Source of the DNA: Psychrobacter immobilis
GTDB lineage: Bacteria; Pseudomonadota; Gammaproteobacteria; Pseudomonadales; Moraxellaceae
DNA length: 64,000 nt
Direction of reading: 5' to 3'
Assembly: GCF_904846065.1 (NCBI RefSeq)
Contig: NZ_CAJGZV010000001.1
Location: forward strand, 496,001 to 560,000
Position numbers and translations under genes: made by a program
Notes under the pieces: generated by a model
Database searches by the model: none
Told to the model about the DNA's origin: nothing
What the model saw: the letters and a program-made list of their open reading frames with translations, nothing else
Shown here: positions 16,444-24,311 of the stretch, piece by piece
Layout of the letters: each line of letters starts with the position of its first letter
Position numbering within the stretch: position 1 is the stretch's first letter

Positions 16444-17586
16444 ATGATGATCCGTTATGCTTCTTATTTTATCGCGGCACTGCTACCGCTACTGCTGTTT
16501 CGTTGGTTTGCACCAGCATCCATTGGTGAGATTGACTTTTGGTTACTCTGGCTATTGGCTATGGTATTGGTATCCTTGCCCGTCGTTTATGCGGAAATTG
16601 CCTTAGCCTATCGTAGTGTCGATGCGCCATTAGCAGGGATGCAAAAGCTTACTCGCGAAGCAGATGCCAGCCCAATATGGCGTAGTTTTGGTTGGCTCGC
16701 CGCGCTGGTCTCTATTCTGATTGCGGCGTTAGTGATCTCAGGCGCGAGCACAGGTATTTTGGCGGCATTGACGGAGCTTAATAGCGCTCCTGCTATACCA
16801 GATTTTGCGATCGCTGCTGGCCTGATGGTCATTGCTGTGTTACTCAGTTTATTGGGCGTTGCGCCATTACCGATTGGCCTGGGATTAATGGTGATAGGCT
16901 TGTTGCTCGGCGTGGCAAATGGCCTACCCAATATTGACTTTGCGATGACTGATATCAGCTTAAATGAATGGGCGCGTGCAGTCGCGTTAGCGTTGGTTAG
17001 TGTGGGTGCAGGCACAGGTTTATACTGGTTTGGTCAAAACTTGGTAACGAACCAAGTGGCAACAGCAGTAGACACGGATAATATCAATGCGCAAAAACCT
17101 GCTCGCAGCCGTGCGACGAGTGAGTATCGGGCAACCAAGTTGGTACTCCCGATTTGGATATTGCAATTGATCGTTGGGGTTGTGGCGTTATCTATTAGTG
17201 GCATGGCATTGCCACCGATTGGACAGCTATCGTATTGGATAGGGGTGTTATTTGTCGCCAGCTATTTGCTGCATTATAGTACCCAGCAATTAGCGCACAA
17301 GTTTGGATTGCTGGTCAGTTTGGTATTAACCTTTGTCTTGGCGCTTTTGTTAGTCGTTATCATACCAACTGTTTGGCTGGTCGGACTTTTAGTGATTATT
17401 AGCAGCATAGCGGTATTGTTGCTGTCTATCTTTGCGGGTTGGCAGATGAAAATTAGTCATCTGCGTAAGTCATTAAATTTTGGCAATGAAGCGTTTTATA
17501 ACTTATGGCGAATAGCGATTCGTTTGATTGTGCCACTAGCACTGTTATTGGCATTGATAGGTTGGGTGATGCAGTGGTTGAGTTAA
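16444..17586 (+). CDS. Multi-pass membrane protein, possibly a divergent sodium:neurotransmitter-symporter-like transporter
   Basis: 380 residues with about ten hydrophobic segments. I do not recognise it firmly. The segment PVVYAEIALAYRS followed by SFGWLAALVS resembles the PLLLAEL / GW region of bacterial NSS (SNF) transporters, and ALALVSVGAGTGLYWFG resembles their sixth helix. The classical N-terminal sodium-site motif (GNVWRFP-like) is missing and the protein is shorter than normal, so it would be a degenerate member. A hydrophilic cytoplasmic loop (about residues 210-235) divides two halves. Its end overlaps or abuts the rnfH-like gene, so the two are likely cotranscribed. Confidence 0.55.
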   Translation: MMIRYASYFIAALLPLLLFRWFAPASIGEIDFWLLWLLAMVLVSLPVVYAEIALAYRSVDAPLAGMQKLTREADASPIWRSFGWLAALVSILIAALVISGASTGILAALTELNSAPAIPDFAIAAGLMVIAVLLSLLGVAPLPIGLGLMVIGLLLGVANGLPNIDFAMTDISLNEWARAVALALVSVGAGTGLYWFGQNLVTNQVATAVDTDNINAQKPARSRATSEYRATKLVLPIWILQLIVGVVALSISGMALPPIGQLSYWIGVLFVASYLLHYSTQQLAHKFGLLVSLVLTFVLALLLVVIIPTVWLVGLLVIISSIAVLLLSIFAGWQMKISHLRKSLNFGNEAFYNLWRIAIRLIVPLALLLALIGWVMQWLS

Positions 17587-17639
17587 CTGCTAATGGCGTT
17601 CAATCTGATAATAATTGTGCGCCGTCATCTGAGCAGACC

Positions 17640-17954
17640 ATGCTAATGACTGTTTATTTGGCATACGCTGAAGATGCAAAATGTCAGCATTATTTAACCC
17701 TACAAGTTAATGATGAAACAAGTTTGTATGAGGCATTGAGGCAGGCAGGGTGGTTGGTGAAATTTCCAGCGTTAGCACGTTGGTGTGAGCAAGTGGCAGA
17801 TATTACCACGCCAACGGCGAAGCGTTGGCATGTGGGTATCTATGCACAAAAACAGCCGCTCAGCTATCGCTTGCAGCCTTTTGATCGTATCGAAGTATAT
17901 CGCAGCTTAAGCGCTGATCCCATGTCTCAGCGCAAAAATAAATCTCGAGTTTAA
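17640..17954 (+). CDS. rnfH: RnfH family ubiquitin-like protein (UPF0125)
   Basis: The core runs from TVYLAYAEDAKCQHYLTLQV through SLYEALRQAGWL and HVGIYAQKQPLSYRLQPFD to RIEVYRSLSADPMSQRKNK, matching the beta-grasp RnfH/RatB-like family. The cellular role is not settled; despite the name it need not work with an Rnf complex, and none is in this window. The start is uncertain. The open frame extends back to 17505, overlapping the membrane-protein gene by 82 bases, and a GTG at 17574 or the ATGs at 17640 and 17646 are possible. I prefer 17640, which places the family core at the N-terminus. rnfH beside bamE is a widely conserved neighbourhood. Confidence 0.8.
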   Translation: MLMTVYLAYAEDAKCQHYLTLQVNDETSLYEALRQAGWLVKFPALARWCEQVADITTPTAKRWHVGIYAQKQPLSYRLQPFDRIEVYRSLSADPMSQRKNKSRV

Positions 17955-17998
17955 GCGATGTTGCGCCATCTATCATCAAAGCCAGTTGCCGTTCTTGA

Positions 17999-18418
17999 TT
18001 ATGAGGCAGGCAGGCTTTCGATACCTTCAATACGATTGACCAAACCATTATTATCAAAGTAGATAATTAAGTGCTGACTGGCATTTTTGACATCAGCAAT
18101 ACCCTTGCGGCTACCTTCTGTCCCTGCTTTGTAATCGTAAATATAATCCCAACGCTTAGGTTCTAAGGTGTCTCTAATAGCTGGGCTACCAAGGATATAA
18201 AGGACTTGGTTTTGATTCATACCCACTTGCAGTTTTTGCGCTTGTGCTTGAGTGATGGCAGTGCCTTGTGGCAAATCAATCTTATAAACACTCAATAATG
18301 AGCAGCCAGACACAGCGACAGTAGCGCTAAGCATACTGGTTATGACAATCTTGCGTAATACGCTTGTAGGGCTTAACGGACGAAAAGTTAATGTCTTTAT
18401 CATGGTAAGATGACTCAT
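17999..18418 (-). CDS. bamE: Outer-membrane assembly lipoprotein BamE (SmpA/OmlA)
   Basis: A component of the BAM complex that inserts beta-barrel proteins in the outer membrane. A basic N-terminus and hydrophobic segment end in the lipobox VSGC, giving an outer-membrane lipoprotein. The domain carries the family motifs LQVGMNQNQVLYILGSP, RWDYIYDY and LIIYFDNNGLVNRIEG. 139 residues, slightly longer than E. coli BamE; an ATG five codons inside is an alternative start. It converges on rnfH and is divergent from fur, a conserved bamE/fur arrangement. Confidence 0.9.
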   Translation of the reverse strand: MSHLTMIKTLTFRPLSPTSVLRKIVITSMLSATVAVSGCSLLSVYKIDLPQGTAITQAQAQKLQVGMNQNQVLYILGSPAIRDTLEPKRWDYIYDYKAGTEGSRKGIADVKNASQHLIIYFDNNGLVNRIEGIESLPAS

Positions 18419-18668
18419 AAGAAATGAATTAGGCGCAGCCAGAGGTTGTTAATGCGAGTCTGGCTGACAATCTTGGACAAATGATACGTCATTTACTTGC
18501 AATTTCCTACCACTTACGACATTATTTACCAAATGCTACCTGAGTCATTTTATTATTTATATTTTAAATTCATAGACTTGCGTTAGGATTATTATAGAGA
18601 ATAACAGGCTTGGACATGAGGTCAAATCAGCCAGTCTGCTGTTATTAAAATGTTTCATATACTATAAA

Positions 18669-18690
18669 AAATAATCGTTAACGATTATTT
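18669..18690. promoter_or_regulatory. Perfect palindrome, candidate Fur box in bamE-fur intergenic region
   Basis: Half-sites AAATAATCGTT and AACGATTATTT form a perfect 22-bp palindrome centred between 18679 and 18680, 56 bases before the fur ATG. The ATAAT arms resemble Fur-box arms, although the centre is not the classical GATAAT hexamer spacing. Autoregulation by Fur is the likely reading. Confidence 0.55.
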
Positions 18691-18745
18691 ATCTCATATT
18701 TTTGGTTCTTTATTTGCTAAGACTGTCACAGTCAGAAGGGATATT

Positions 18746-19180
18746 ATGGCTTCTTTTACCAATCAAGATTTACGTAAAGCGGGATTAAAAGTCACGTTAC
18801 CTCGCATCAAGATTTTAGAGCTACTAGAGAGTGCAGAGTTGCATCATATGAGTGCTGAGGAGGTTTATAAGGCACTGATAGAGCAAGGTGAGGATGTGGG
18901 TTTAGCGACTGTCTACCGAGTACTGACGCAATTTGAGCAAGCTGGTATCGTCGAGCGTCATAACTTCGAAAATAATTTATCGGTGTTTGAGATTACCCAA
19001 GAAGGGCATCATGACCATCTGGTTTGTGATGTTTGTGGCAAGATTATAGAGTTTCATAACGAAGTCATCGAAGAAGAGCAACTTAAAGTCGCAGAAAAGC
19101 ACGGATTTAAGTTATCAGGTCATTCATTGGTGCTATACGGTATTTGTAATGACCAAGAGTGTCGGGATAGCATCAAGTAA
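18746..19180 (+). CDS. fur: Ferric uptake regulator Fur
   Basis: The iron-responsive repressor. The winged-helix half holds PRIKILELLES, HHMSAEEVYKAL and GLATVYRVLTQFEQAG. The C-terminal half holds the metal-binding stretch GHHDHLVCDVCGKIIEF, with C94 and C97, and a second cysteine pair, CNDQEC, at the end. 144 residues, normal for Fur; motif spacing matches Fur rather than Zur or PerR. The ATG has AAGGGA eight bases upstream. A perfect palindrome just upstream suggests autoregulation. Confidence 0.97.
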   Translation: MASFTNQDLRKAGLKVTLPRIKILELLESAELHHMSAEEVYKALIEQGEDVGLATVYRVLTQFEQAGIVERHNFENNLSVFEITQEGHHDHLVCDVCGKIIEFHNEVIEEEQLKVAEKHGFKLSGHSLVLYGICNDQECRDSIK

Positions 19181-19247
19181 TTTTTTAATTGGTGAGCATG
19201 CTCTATATTTGATATCGTTTTTAGTACATTATCGCCATATATAAAAT

Positions 19248-19283
19248 AAGAAAGCCCTCATAATAATATGAGGGCTTTCTTAT
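19248..19283. terminator. Bidirectional terminator between fur and pilU
   Basis: A perfect 14-bp stem (19248-19261 with 19268-19281; core GCCCTCAT) with a six-base loop. Confidence 0.9.
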
Positions 19284-19327
19284 AAGTTTTTATGGCAAAA
19301 ACGAATAACAACGCTCAAAAGCCATGC

Positions 19328-20449
19328 TTAACTGATATCTAATGATAAGTTATCCGCACCTTCATCCAGATTGGCGGTGCCATTCTTACTGCTGAGTTTG
19401 ATTTTTAGGCGCAAATCATTAGGAGAGTCAGCATGAAGAATCGCTTCTTTATAGGTGATTTCTCCTTGCTCATATAAGTCAAAAAGAGCCTGATCAAAGG
19501 TTTGCATACCGCTATCCCGCGATCGTGTCATGACATCTTTGATTTCATGAACCTCGCCTTTACGGATATAATCACTAATCAGCTGTGAGTTCAATAGAAT
19601 TTCGATAGCCGCACGGCGTCCTTTACCATCAGGAGTGGGAATGAGCTGCTGCGCAATAATGGCTTGCAAGTTGAGCGACAAATCCATAAATAACTGATTG
19701 TGGCGACTGGTTTCAAAAAAGTGAATGATACGGTCAATCGCTTGGTTGGCGTTGTTGGCGTGCAACGTTGCAAACACTAGATGGCCTGTTTCTGCGTACT
19801 GAATAGCATAACTCATGACTTCACGGTTACGAATCTCACCGATTAAGATGACATCGGGTGCTTGGCGTAACGTGTTTTTTAGCCCTGCCTCAAATGAATG
19901 GGTATCGATACCAACTTCACGCTGGGTAATAATACAACCACGATGTTTGTGGACAAACTCGATAGGATCTTCGATGGTAATGATGTGACCATGCGAGTTT
20001 TGATTACGGTGTCCGATCATAGAAGCAAGAGTCGTTGATTTACCTGTACCTGTTGCACCCACTAGCAGAATGATACCGCGTTTTTTCATTGCCAGCTCTT
20101 TTAACGCGGGCGGCAAACGCAACTCTTCGACAGTCGGAATTTTATTCTCAATTTTCCGTAAAATCATCCCTGCCATATCACGCTGTATAAAGGCACTGAC
20201 CCGAAAACGTGCTTGCTGTGCTTCATCAGCAATGGCAAATTGGCACTCGTTGGTCTCTTCAAACTCTTTTTGCTGGTTTGGTGTCATGACACCTTTGACC
20301 AATCGCATGGTTTGCTCAGCAGTTAAAGGCGTTTTACCGACAGGCAAAATTTTGCCATTCACTTTCATGGAAGGCGCTACATCAGCGGTAATAAAAAGGT
20401 CCGAGCCATTTTTATTGATCATTAACTGCAATAGTTTATCAATGTCCAT
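19328..20449 (-). CDS. pilU: Type IV pilus retraction ATPase PilU
   Basis: A PilT-dependent accessory retraction motor. Walker A is GATGTGKST, the Walker B region is DVILIGEIRNRE, and the His box is TGHLVFATLHA. PilU-specific features are MNKNGSDLF-like N-terminal helix text (INKNGSDLFITADVAPS) and a C-terminal extension past the secretion-ATPase core; 373 residues. The ATG has AGGT five bases upstream. It follows pilT in the same direction with a 161-base gap, the usual pilT-pilU order. Confidence 0.95.
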   Translation of the reverse strand: MDIDKLLQLMINKNGSDLFITADVAPSMKVNGKILPVGKTPLTAEQTMRLVKGVMTPNQQKEFEETNECQFAIADEAQQARFRVSAFIQRDMAGMILRKIENKIPTVEELRLPPALKELAMKKRGIILLVGATGTGKSTTLASMIGHRNQNSHGHIITIEDPIEFVHKHRGCIITQREVGIDTHSFEAGLKNTLRQAPDVILIGEIRNREVMSYAIQYAETGHLVFATLHANNANQAIDRIIHFFETSRHNQLFMDLSLNLQAIIAQQLIPTPDGKGRRAAIEILLNSQLISDYIRKGEVHEIKDVMTRSRDSGMQTFDQALFDLYEQGEITYKEAILHADSPNDLRLKIKLSSKNGTANLDEGADNLSLDIS

Positions 20450-20610
20450 ATCGTACCTGCATTCGATGTAAATCGACTAAAAAAGTATTTGAAATCATGT
20501 TTTAAAAATCGCCAGTAGCAATAGAATTAAGGCATATCATGGCTTATGAATGCTTGTATTATTGACTCACACATCAATCAAGATAAGCCGGTGACGCACG
20601 ATGAATAATA

Positions 20611-21666
20611 TTACAAGAATGCCTCAGGCTGTTTGGCATAAGGACGGGCTACGTCTTTACTAATGGTGCCTTTTGCTACTAGGTTTTTGAGCGTTTGATC
20701 CAGCGTAATCATACCTTCACCTGCACCTGTTTGGATAGCAGAGTACATTTGAGCGATTTTATTCTCACGTATCAAGTTACGGATAGCAGGTGTGCCGAGC
20801 ATGATTTCATGTGCTGCTACACGTCCGCCTGCTTGACGACGCAAAAGCGTTTGTGAAATAACGGCTTGTAGTGACTCTGATAGCATCGCCCGAATCATGT
20901 CTTTTTCTGCGGCGGGGAATACATCAATGACACGGTCAATGGTTTTAGCGGCAGAGCTGGTATGCAAAGTGCCGAATACCAAGTGACCAGTCTCTGCTGC
21001 TGTCAATGCCAAGCGAATGGTCTCAAGGTCACGTAGCTCACCGACCAAAATCACATCGGGATCCTCACGTAGCGCAGAGCGCAATGCAGGCTCGAAACCT
21101 AAGGTATCGCGGTGCACCTCACGTTGGTTAATCAGGCTTTTCTTGGAGTCGTGGACAAATTCGATCGGATCTTCAATGGTTAAAATATGCTCTTTACGGC
21201 TCTCATTAATATAGTCAATCATGGCAGCCAGCGTTGTGGACTTACCAGAACCTGTCGGACCCGTGACCAATACCACGCCACGTTTAAAGTCTGACACGCG
21301 CTTGAATACATCACCCATACCGAGGTCTTCCATTGTCAAAACTTTGGACGGAATGGTACGAAAGACAGCGCCTGCCCCACGGTTTTGATTGAATGCGTTT
21401 ACCCGAAAACGTGCTAGATTGGGAATCTCAAAAGAGAAATCCGTCTCATAAAATTCTTCAAAGTCAGCGCGCTGCTTATCATTCATGATGTCATAAATAA
21501 GCTGATGCACAACCTGATGAGTCATCTCTGGCATATTAATACGGGTCATTTCACCATCAACACGTATCATTGCTGGCATACCGGCTGAAATATGTAAATC
21601 TGATGCTTTATGCTTAACCGTAAAGCGCAGCAAGTCTTCGATGCTTAAATTGTTTTTTTCAGCCAT
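20611..21666 (-). CDS. pilT: Type IV pilus retraction ATPase PilT
   Basis: The hexameric motor that depolymerises type IV pili, needed for twitching and natural DNA uptake. Walker A is GPTGSGKST, the Asp box is HILTIEDPIEF, Walker B is DPDVILVGELRD and the His box is TGHLVFGTLHT. The AIRNLIRENK segment near the C-terminus is the PilT signature. 351 residues. AGGA lies ten bases before the ATG. It is divergent from yggS, as in many gammaproteobacteria; an uncertain 83-codon frame overlaps its start from upstream. Confidence 0.96.
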   Translation of the reverse strand: MAEKNNLSIEDLLRFTVKHKASDLHISAGMPAMIRVDGEMTRINMPEMTHQVVHQLIYDIMNDKQRADFEEFYETDFSFEIPNLARFRVNAFNQNRGAGAVFRTIPSKVLTMEDLGMGDVFKRVSDFKRGVVLVTGPTGSGKSTTLAAMIDYINESRKEHILTIEDPIEFVHDSKKSLINQREVHRDTLGFEPALRSALREDPDVILVGELRDLETIRLALTAAETGHLVFGTLHTSSAAKTIDRVIDVFPAAEKDMIRAMLSESLQAVISQTLLRRQAGGRVAAHEIMLGTPAIRNLIRENKIAQMYSAIQTGAGEGMITLDQTLKNLVAKGTISKDVARPYAKQPEAFL

Positions 21667-22065
21667 AATCGGATATTCCTATCAATCAATAAGGGTAGGA
21701 CAAAAGAGCAAAAAAGGGGAGTGATTATCAATCGATCAACGATCTGATTAAAGTCGGTCACGTTAATAAAGGAGTAGCGATGGTCTTTACCATTACTATT
21801 ATATTCAGTAGCATATGTTAAACCATGTAACAATATAATAACAAGACTACCGACAATTAACCATCTACTACACCAATAAAATGTAAAATTAGTCATTATG
21901 AGTATCGATTTATAGATCGATCCTTGTTGAGTTTATCTAGATTAGAAGACATTTATATAAAGTTTAACCCTAATTAATAAAAGTTCATTATAGAAGTGAG
22001 TAAAAATAGAAGTCATTAAAAGTGACTGATTAAAAAATGGATTAAATTATTCTCGTGAGTAATAT
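21667..22065. other. pilT-yggS divergent spacer with an uncertain small open frame
   Basis: About 400 AT-rich bases with both promoters. A minus-strand 83-codon frame (21645-21896) would encode two hydrophobic segments (WLIVGSLVIILLHG and TPLFCSFVLPLLI) and end 22 bases inside pilT. It has no ribosome-binding site, so I do not call it a gene. An ATCGAT-TTATAG-ATCGAT inverted repeat lies near 21906-21923. Confidence 0.45.
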
Positions 22066-22782
22066 ATGAAAGAAATAGAAAATAACATTGATAGCCAAAA
22101 TCTGATTGCGAGCTGGCAGCAAGTGAGTAAGCAAATGACTCAAGCGTGTGAGCATGCGGCACGACAAGCAGATAGTGTGACGTTGCTGGCAGTTTCCAAG
22201 ACCAAACCAGCTGATATGATTGCTACTTTGGCTCAGCAAGGACAGCAGCACTTTGGTGAAAATTATTTGCAAGAAGCCATCGAAAAAATCGATATGCTAA
22301 AACGACAGCCAGAAACTAAAGGCATTATTTGGCATTATATTGGTAGTATCCAACGCAATAAGACCCGCGATATTGCTGAGCATTTCGATTGGGTACAAAC
22401 GGTTGAGCGTGCCATTATTGCTCAGCGTTTAAACGACCAGCGCCCAGCTGAGCTGCCACCACTGAATGTATTGATTCAGTTGAATATCGATAACGAAGAA
22501 AGCAAATCAGGCTGCCTGCCAGCACAGCTACCTGATTTGATAACTGCTATCAAGGGGTATGACAGGTTACAGCTGCGTGGTTTGATGATTATTCCTGCTA
22601 AGGGAGGTACGGACGCTTTTACCCGTACCAAGCAGTTATTTGATGAGATTAAAGAGGCTCATGCAGAGCTAGATACTTGGGATACACTGAGCATGGGCAT
22701 GAGCGGTGATATGACAGAGGCGATAGCCAGTGGTTCGACAATGGTGCGGGTTGGTAGCGCCATATTTGGCGCACGAGCTTAA
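22066..22782 (+). CDS. yggS: YggS family pyridoxal-phosphate homeostasis protein
   Basis: A single-domain PLP-binding TIM-barrel protein that buffers vitamin B6 and affects amino-acid pools. The PLP lysine is K45 in LAVSKTKPADMI. FGENYLQEA, WHYIGSIQRNK, VLIQLNI, LRGLMIIPA, LSMGMSGDM and VRVGSAIFGAR follow in family order. 238 residues with a short N-terminal extension. It is divergent from pilT and convergent with the next gene, only 11 bases apart, with no terminator in the gap. Confidence 0.95.
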   Translation: MKEIENNIDSQNLIASWQQVSKQMTQACEHAARQADSVTLLAVSKTKPADMIATLAQQGQQHFGENYLQEAIEKIDMLKRQPETKGIIWHYIGSIQRNKTRDIAEHFDWVQTVERAIIAQRLNDQRPAELPPLNVLIQLNIDNEESKSGCLPAQLPDLITAIKGYDRLQLRGLMIIPAKGGTDAFTRTKQLFDEIKEAHAELDTWDTLSMGMSGDMTEAIASGSTMVRVGSAIFGARA

Positions 22783-22793
22783 ATTTTTATTTA

Positions 22794-24068
22794 TCAGGCA
22801 GTCTCATCCATTCTAGTCACCAGCATCTGAGTGATTTTGAGATTGTCCGTTGCGATAATCTCAAATCGATAATTGGCATACTCGATAGTATCGGTTTTCT
22901 TTGGAATCTTGCGTAGCATGTACATCATAAAGCCACTAATGGTTTCATAGTTCTGACTGCGTGGCAGATCAACGATATCTAAAGCGCGTACGACGTCTTC
23001 GATAGGAGTCATACCATCAATCAACCATGAGTTATCCGTACGCTGAACGATAGGCTGCTCCTCCAAGGTGACAAGCTCCCCCATGACGATACTCATCACA
23101 TCTTTAAGAGTAATGACACCCACTACCAATCCATACTCATTCACGATGACGGCAAAGTCAGCGCCTGTCGATTTAAACATCTCTAATACTTCAAACAAGG
23201 ACAAGGTATCAGGAACGAAGAGTGCAGGTTTTAGTAGGGCTTTGTCAGTTAAGCTGACCTCTTGCTGGTTAAGAACCAATGCCAAAAAGCTGCGCGACTC
23301 TACATAACCAATAATGTGCTCTAGATCGTCTTCCTGACAGACCAAAAACTTGTTATGTGGTTGTTCAATCATCACTTCAACGACTTTTTCAGTGCTGGTT
23401 TTGGTATCAAAATAAACAATATTCTCACGTGGATTCATCACCGACGTTACGGTGCGCTCTTGCATATCAAAGATATTTTCTATCAGATGATGTTCTTGTT
23501 TTTTGAGCACACCAGCTTCAGCACCAGCATCCATGACAGCATAAATATCTTCTGGCGTCATATCGTCTTGTCGTATGGTTGAAATACCCAGTAATTCAAA
23601 AATGACATTTGCTGCACCATCAAATATCCAAATCACGGGTTTGAATATAAAAATCAATAGCATCATTGGTCGTACGAGACGTACAGCGATAGCTTCAGTG
23701 TTCGACATCGCCAATCGTCTGGGCATTAAATCAGCGAGCAGAGAAAACAAGCTGGTGATCAGCACAAATGATATGACGGATGACACTGCTTCATTCTTCA
23801 CCAAAAGCTCTAGATAAGGGCTAATAGCTGACTCACCTACCGCACCAGCCGAGATAGCGACGGCATTCAAAACCACTTGTACGACAGTAATAAAACTGCC
23901 AGGGTGCTCTTGCATTTTAAGGACGTCAAATGCGCGGACATCCCCTTCTTTTGCCATGATTTGCAGCTTAATTTTGCGACCAGCAGCGATGGCAATTTCG
24001 GCAGCGGATACAAAGGCACTGAGGGCAAGCAATAAAAGAAGAAAGATACTAGCGGTTAGCAAACTCAT
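22794..24068 (-). CDS. CNNM/DUF21 and CBS-domain membrane protein (CorC/HlyC family, YtfL-like)
   Basis: 424 residues. An N-terminal DUF21 transmembrane domain (about 1-180, three or four hydrophobic segments) is followed by two CBS domains (about 205-330, including DFAVIVNEYGLVVGVITLKDVM) and a C-terminal CorC_HlyC domain (about 340-424, with DGMTPIEDV). This order is that of CNNM-type cation or polyamine transport proteins. YtfL/PaeA of E. coli, linked to polyamine export, is the closest type I recall, but the substrate here is unknown. Its stop lies 11 bases from the convergent yggS stop. Confidence 0.88.
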   Translation of the reverse strand: MSLLTASIFLLLLLALSAFVSAAEIAIAAGRKIKLQIMAKEGDVRAFDVLKMQEHPGSFITVVQVVLNAVAISAGAVGESAISPYLELLVKNEAVSSVISFVLITSLFSLLADLMPRRLAMSNTEAIAVRLVRPMMLLIFIFKPVIWIFDGAANVIFELLGISTIRQDDMTPEDIYAVMDAGAEAGVLKKQEHHLIENIFDMQERTVTSVMNPRENIVYFDTKTSTEKVVEVMIEQPHNKFLVCQEDDLEHIIGYVESRSFLALVLNQQEVSLTDKALLKPALFVPDTLSLFEVLEMFKSTGADFAVIVNEYGLVVGVITLKDVMSIVMGELVTLEEQPIVQRTDNSWLIDGMTPIEDVVRALDIVDLPRSQNYETISGFMMYMLRKIPKKTDTIEYANYRFEIIATDNLKITQMLVTRMDETA

Positions 24069-24186
24069 GACATACTCGGTAAAAAAATATAGGGATTAAA
24101 ATAATTGAAGTTAAAGAAGAGGTTAGAAGTACAAAAAGAAAGTGTTGTTTATAACAGCTTGGCATTAAAAATCGGTTTATAGAAAC

Positions 24187-24214
24187 TAAAAAAGCTGGGT
24201 AAGCACCCAGCTAA
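24187..24214 (-). terminator. Terminator after nadE
   Basis: Perfect stem AGCTGGGT / ACCCAGCT (24193-24200 with 24205-24212), four-base loop, followed on the minus strand by a TTTTTT run. Confidence 0.85.
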
Positions 24215-24311
24215 TCATAAGAAACTTGATTTTTTATAAAAGTATTAAGTTAGCCATGTTGCTCGCGTTCTATATAATAAAAGTAGGGCAAGCAACAATG
24301 GTTAATTTAAT

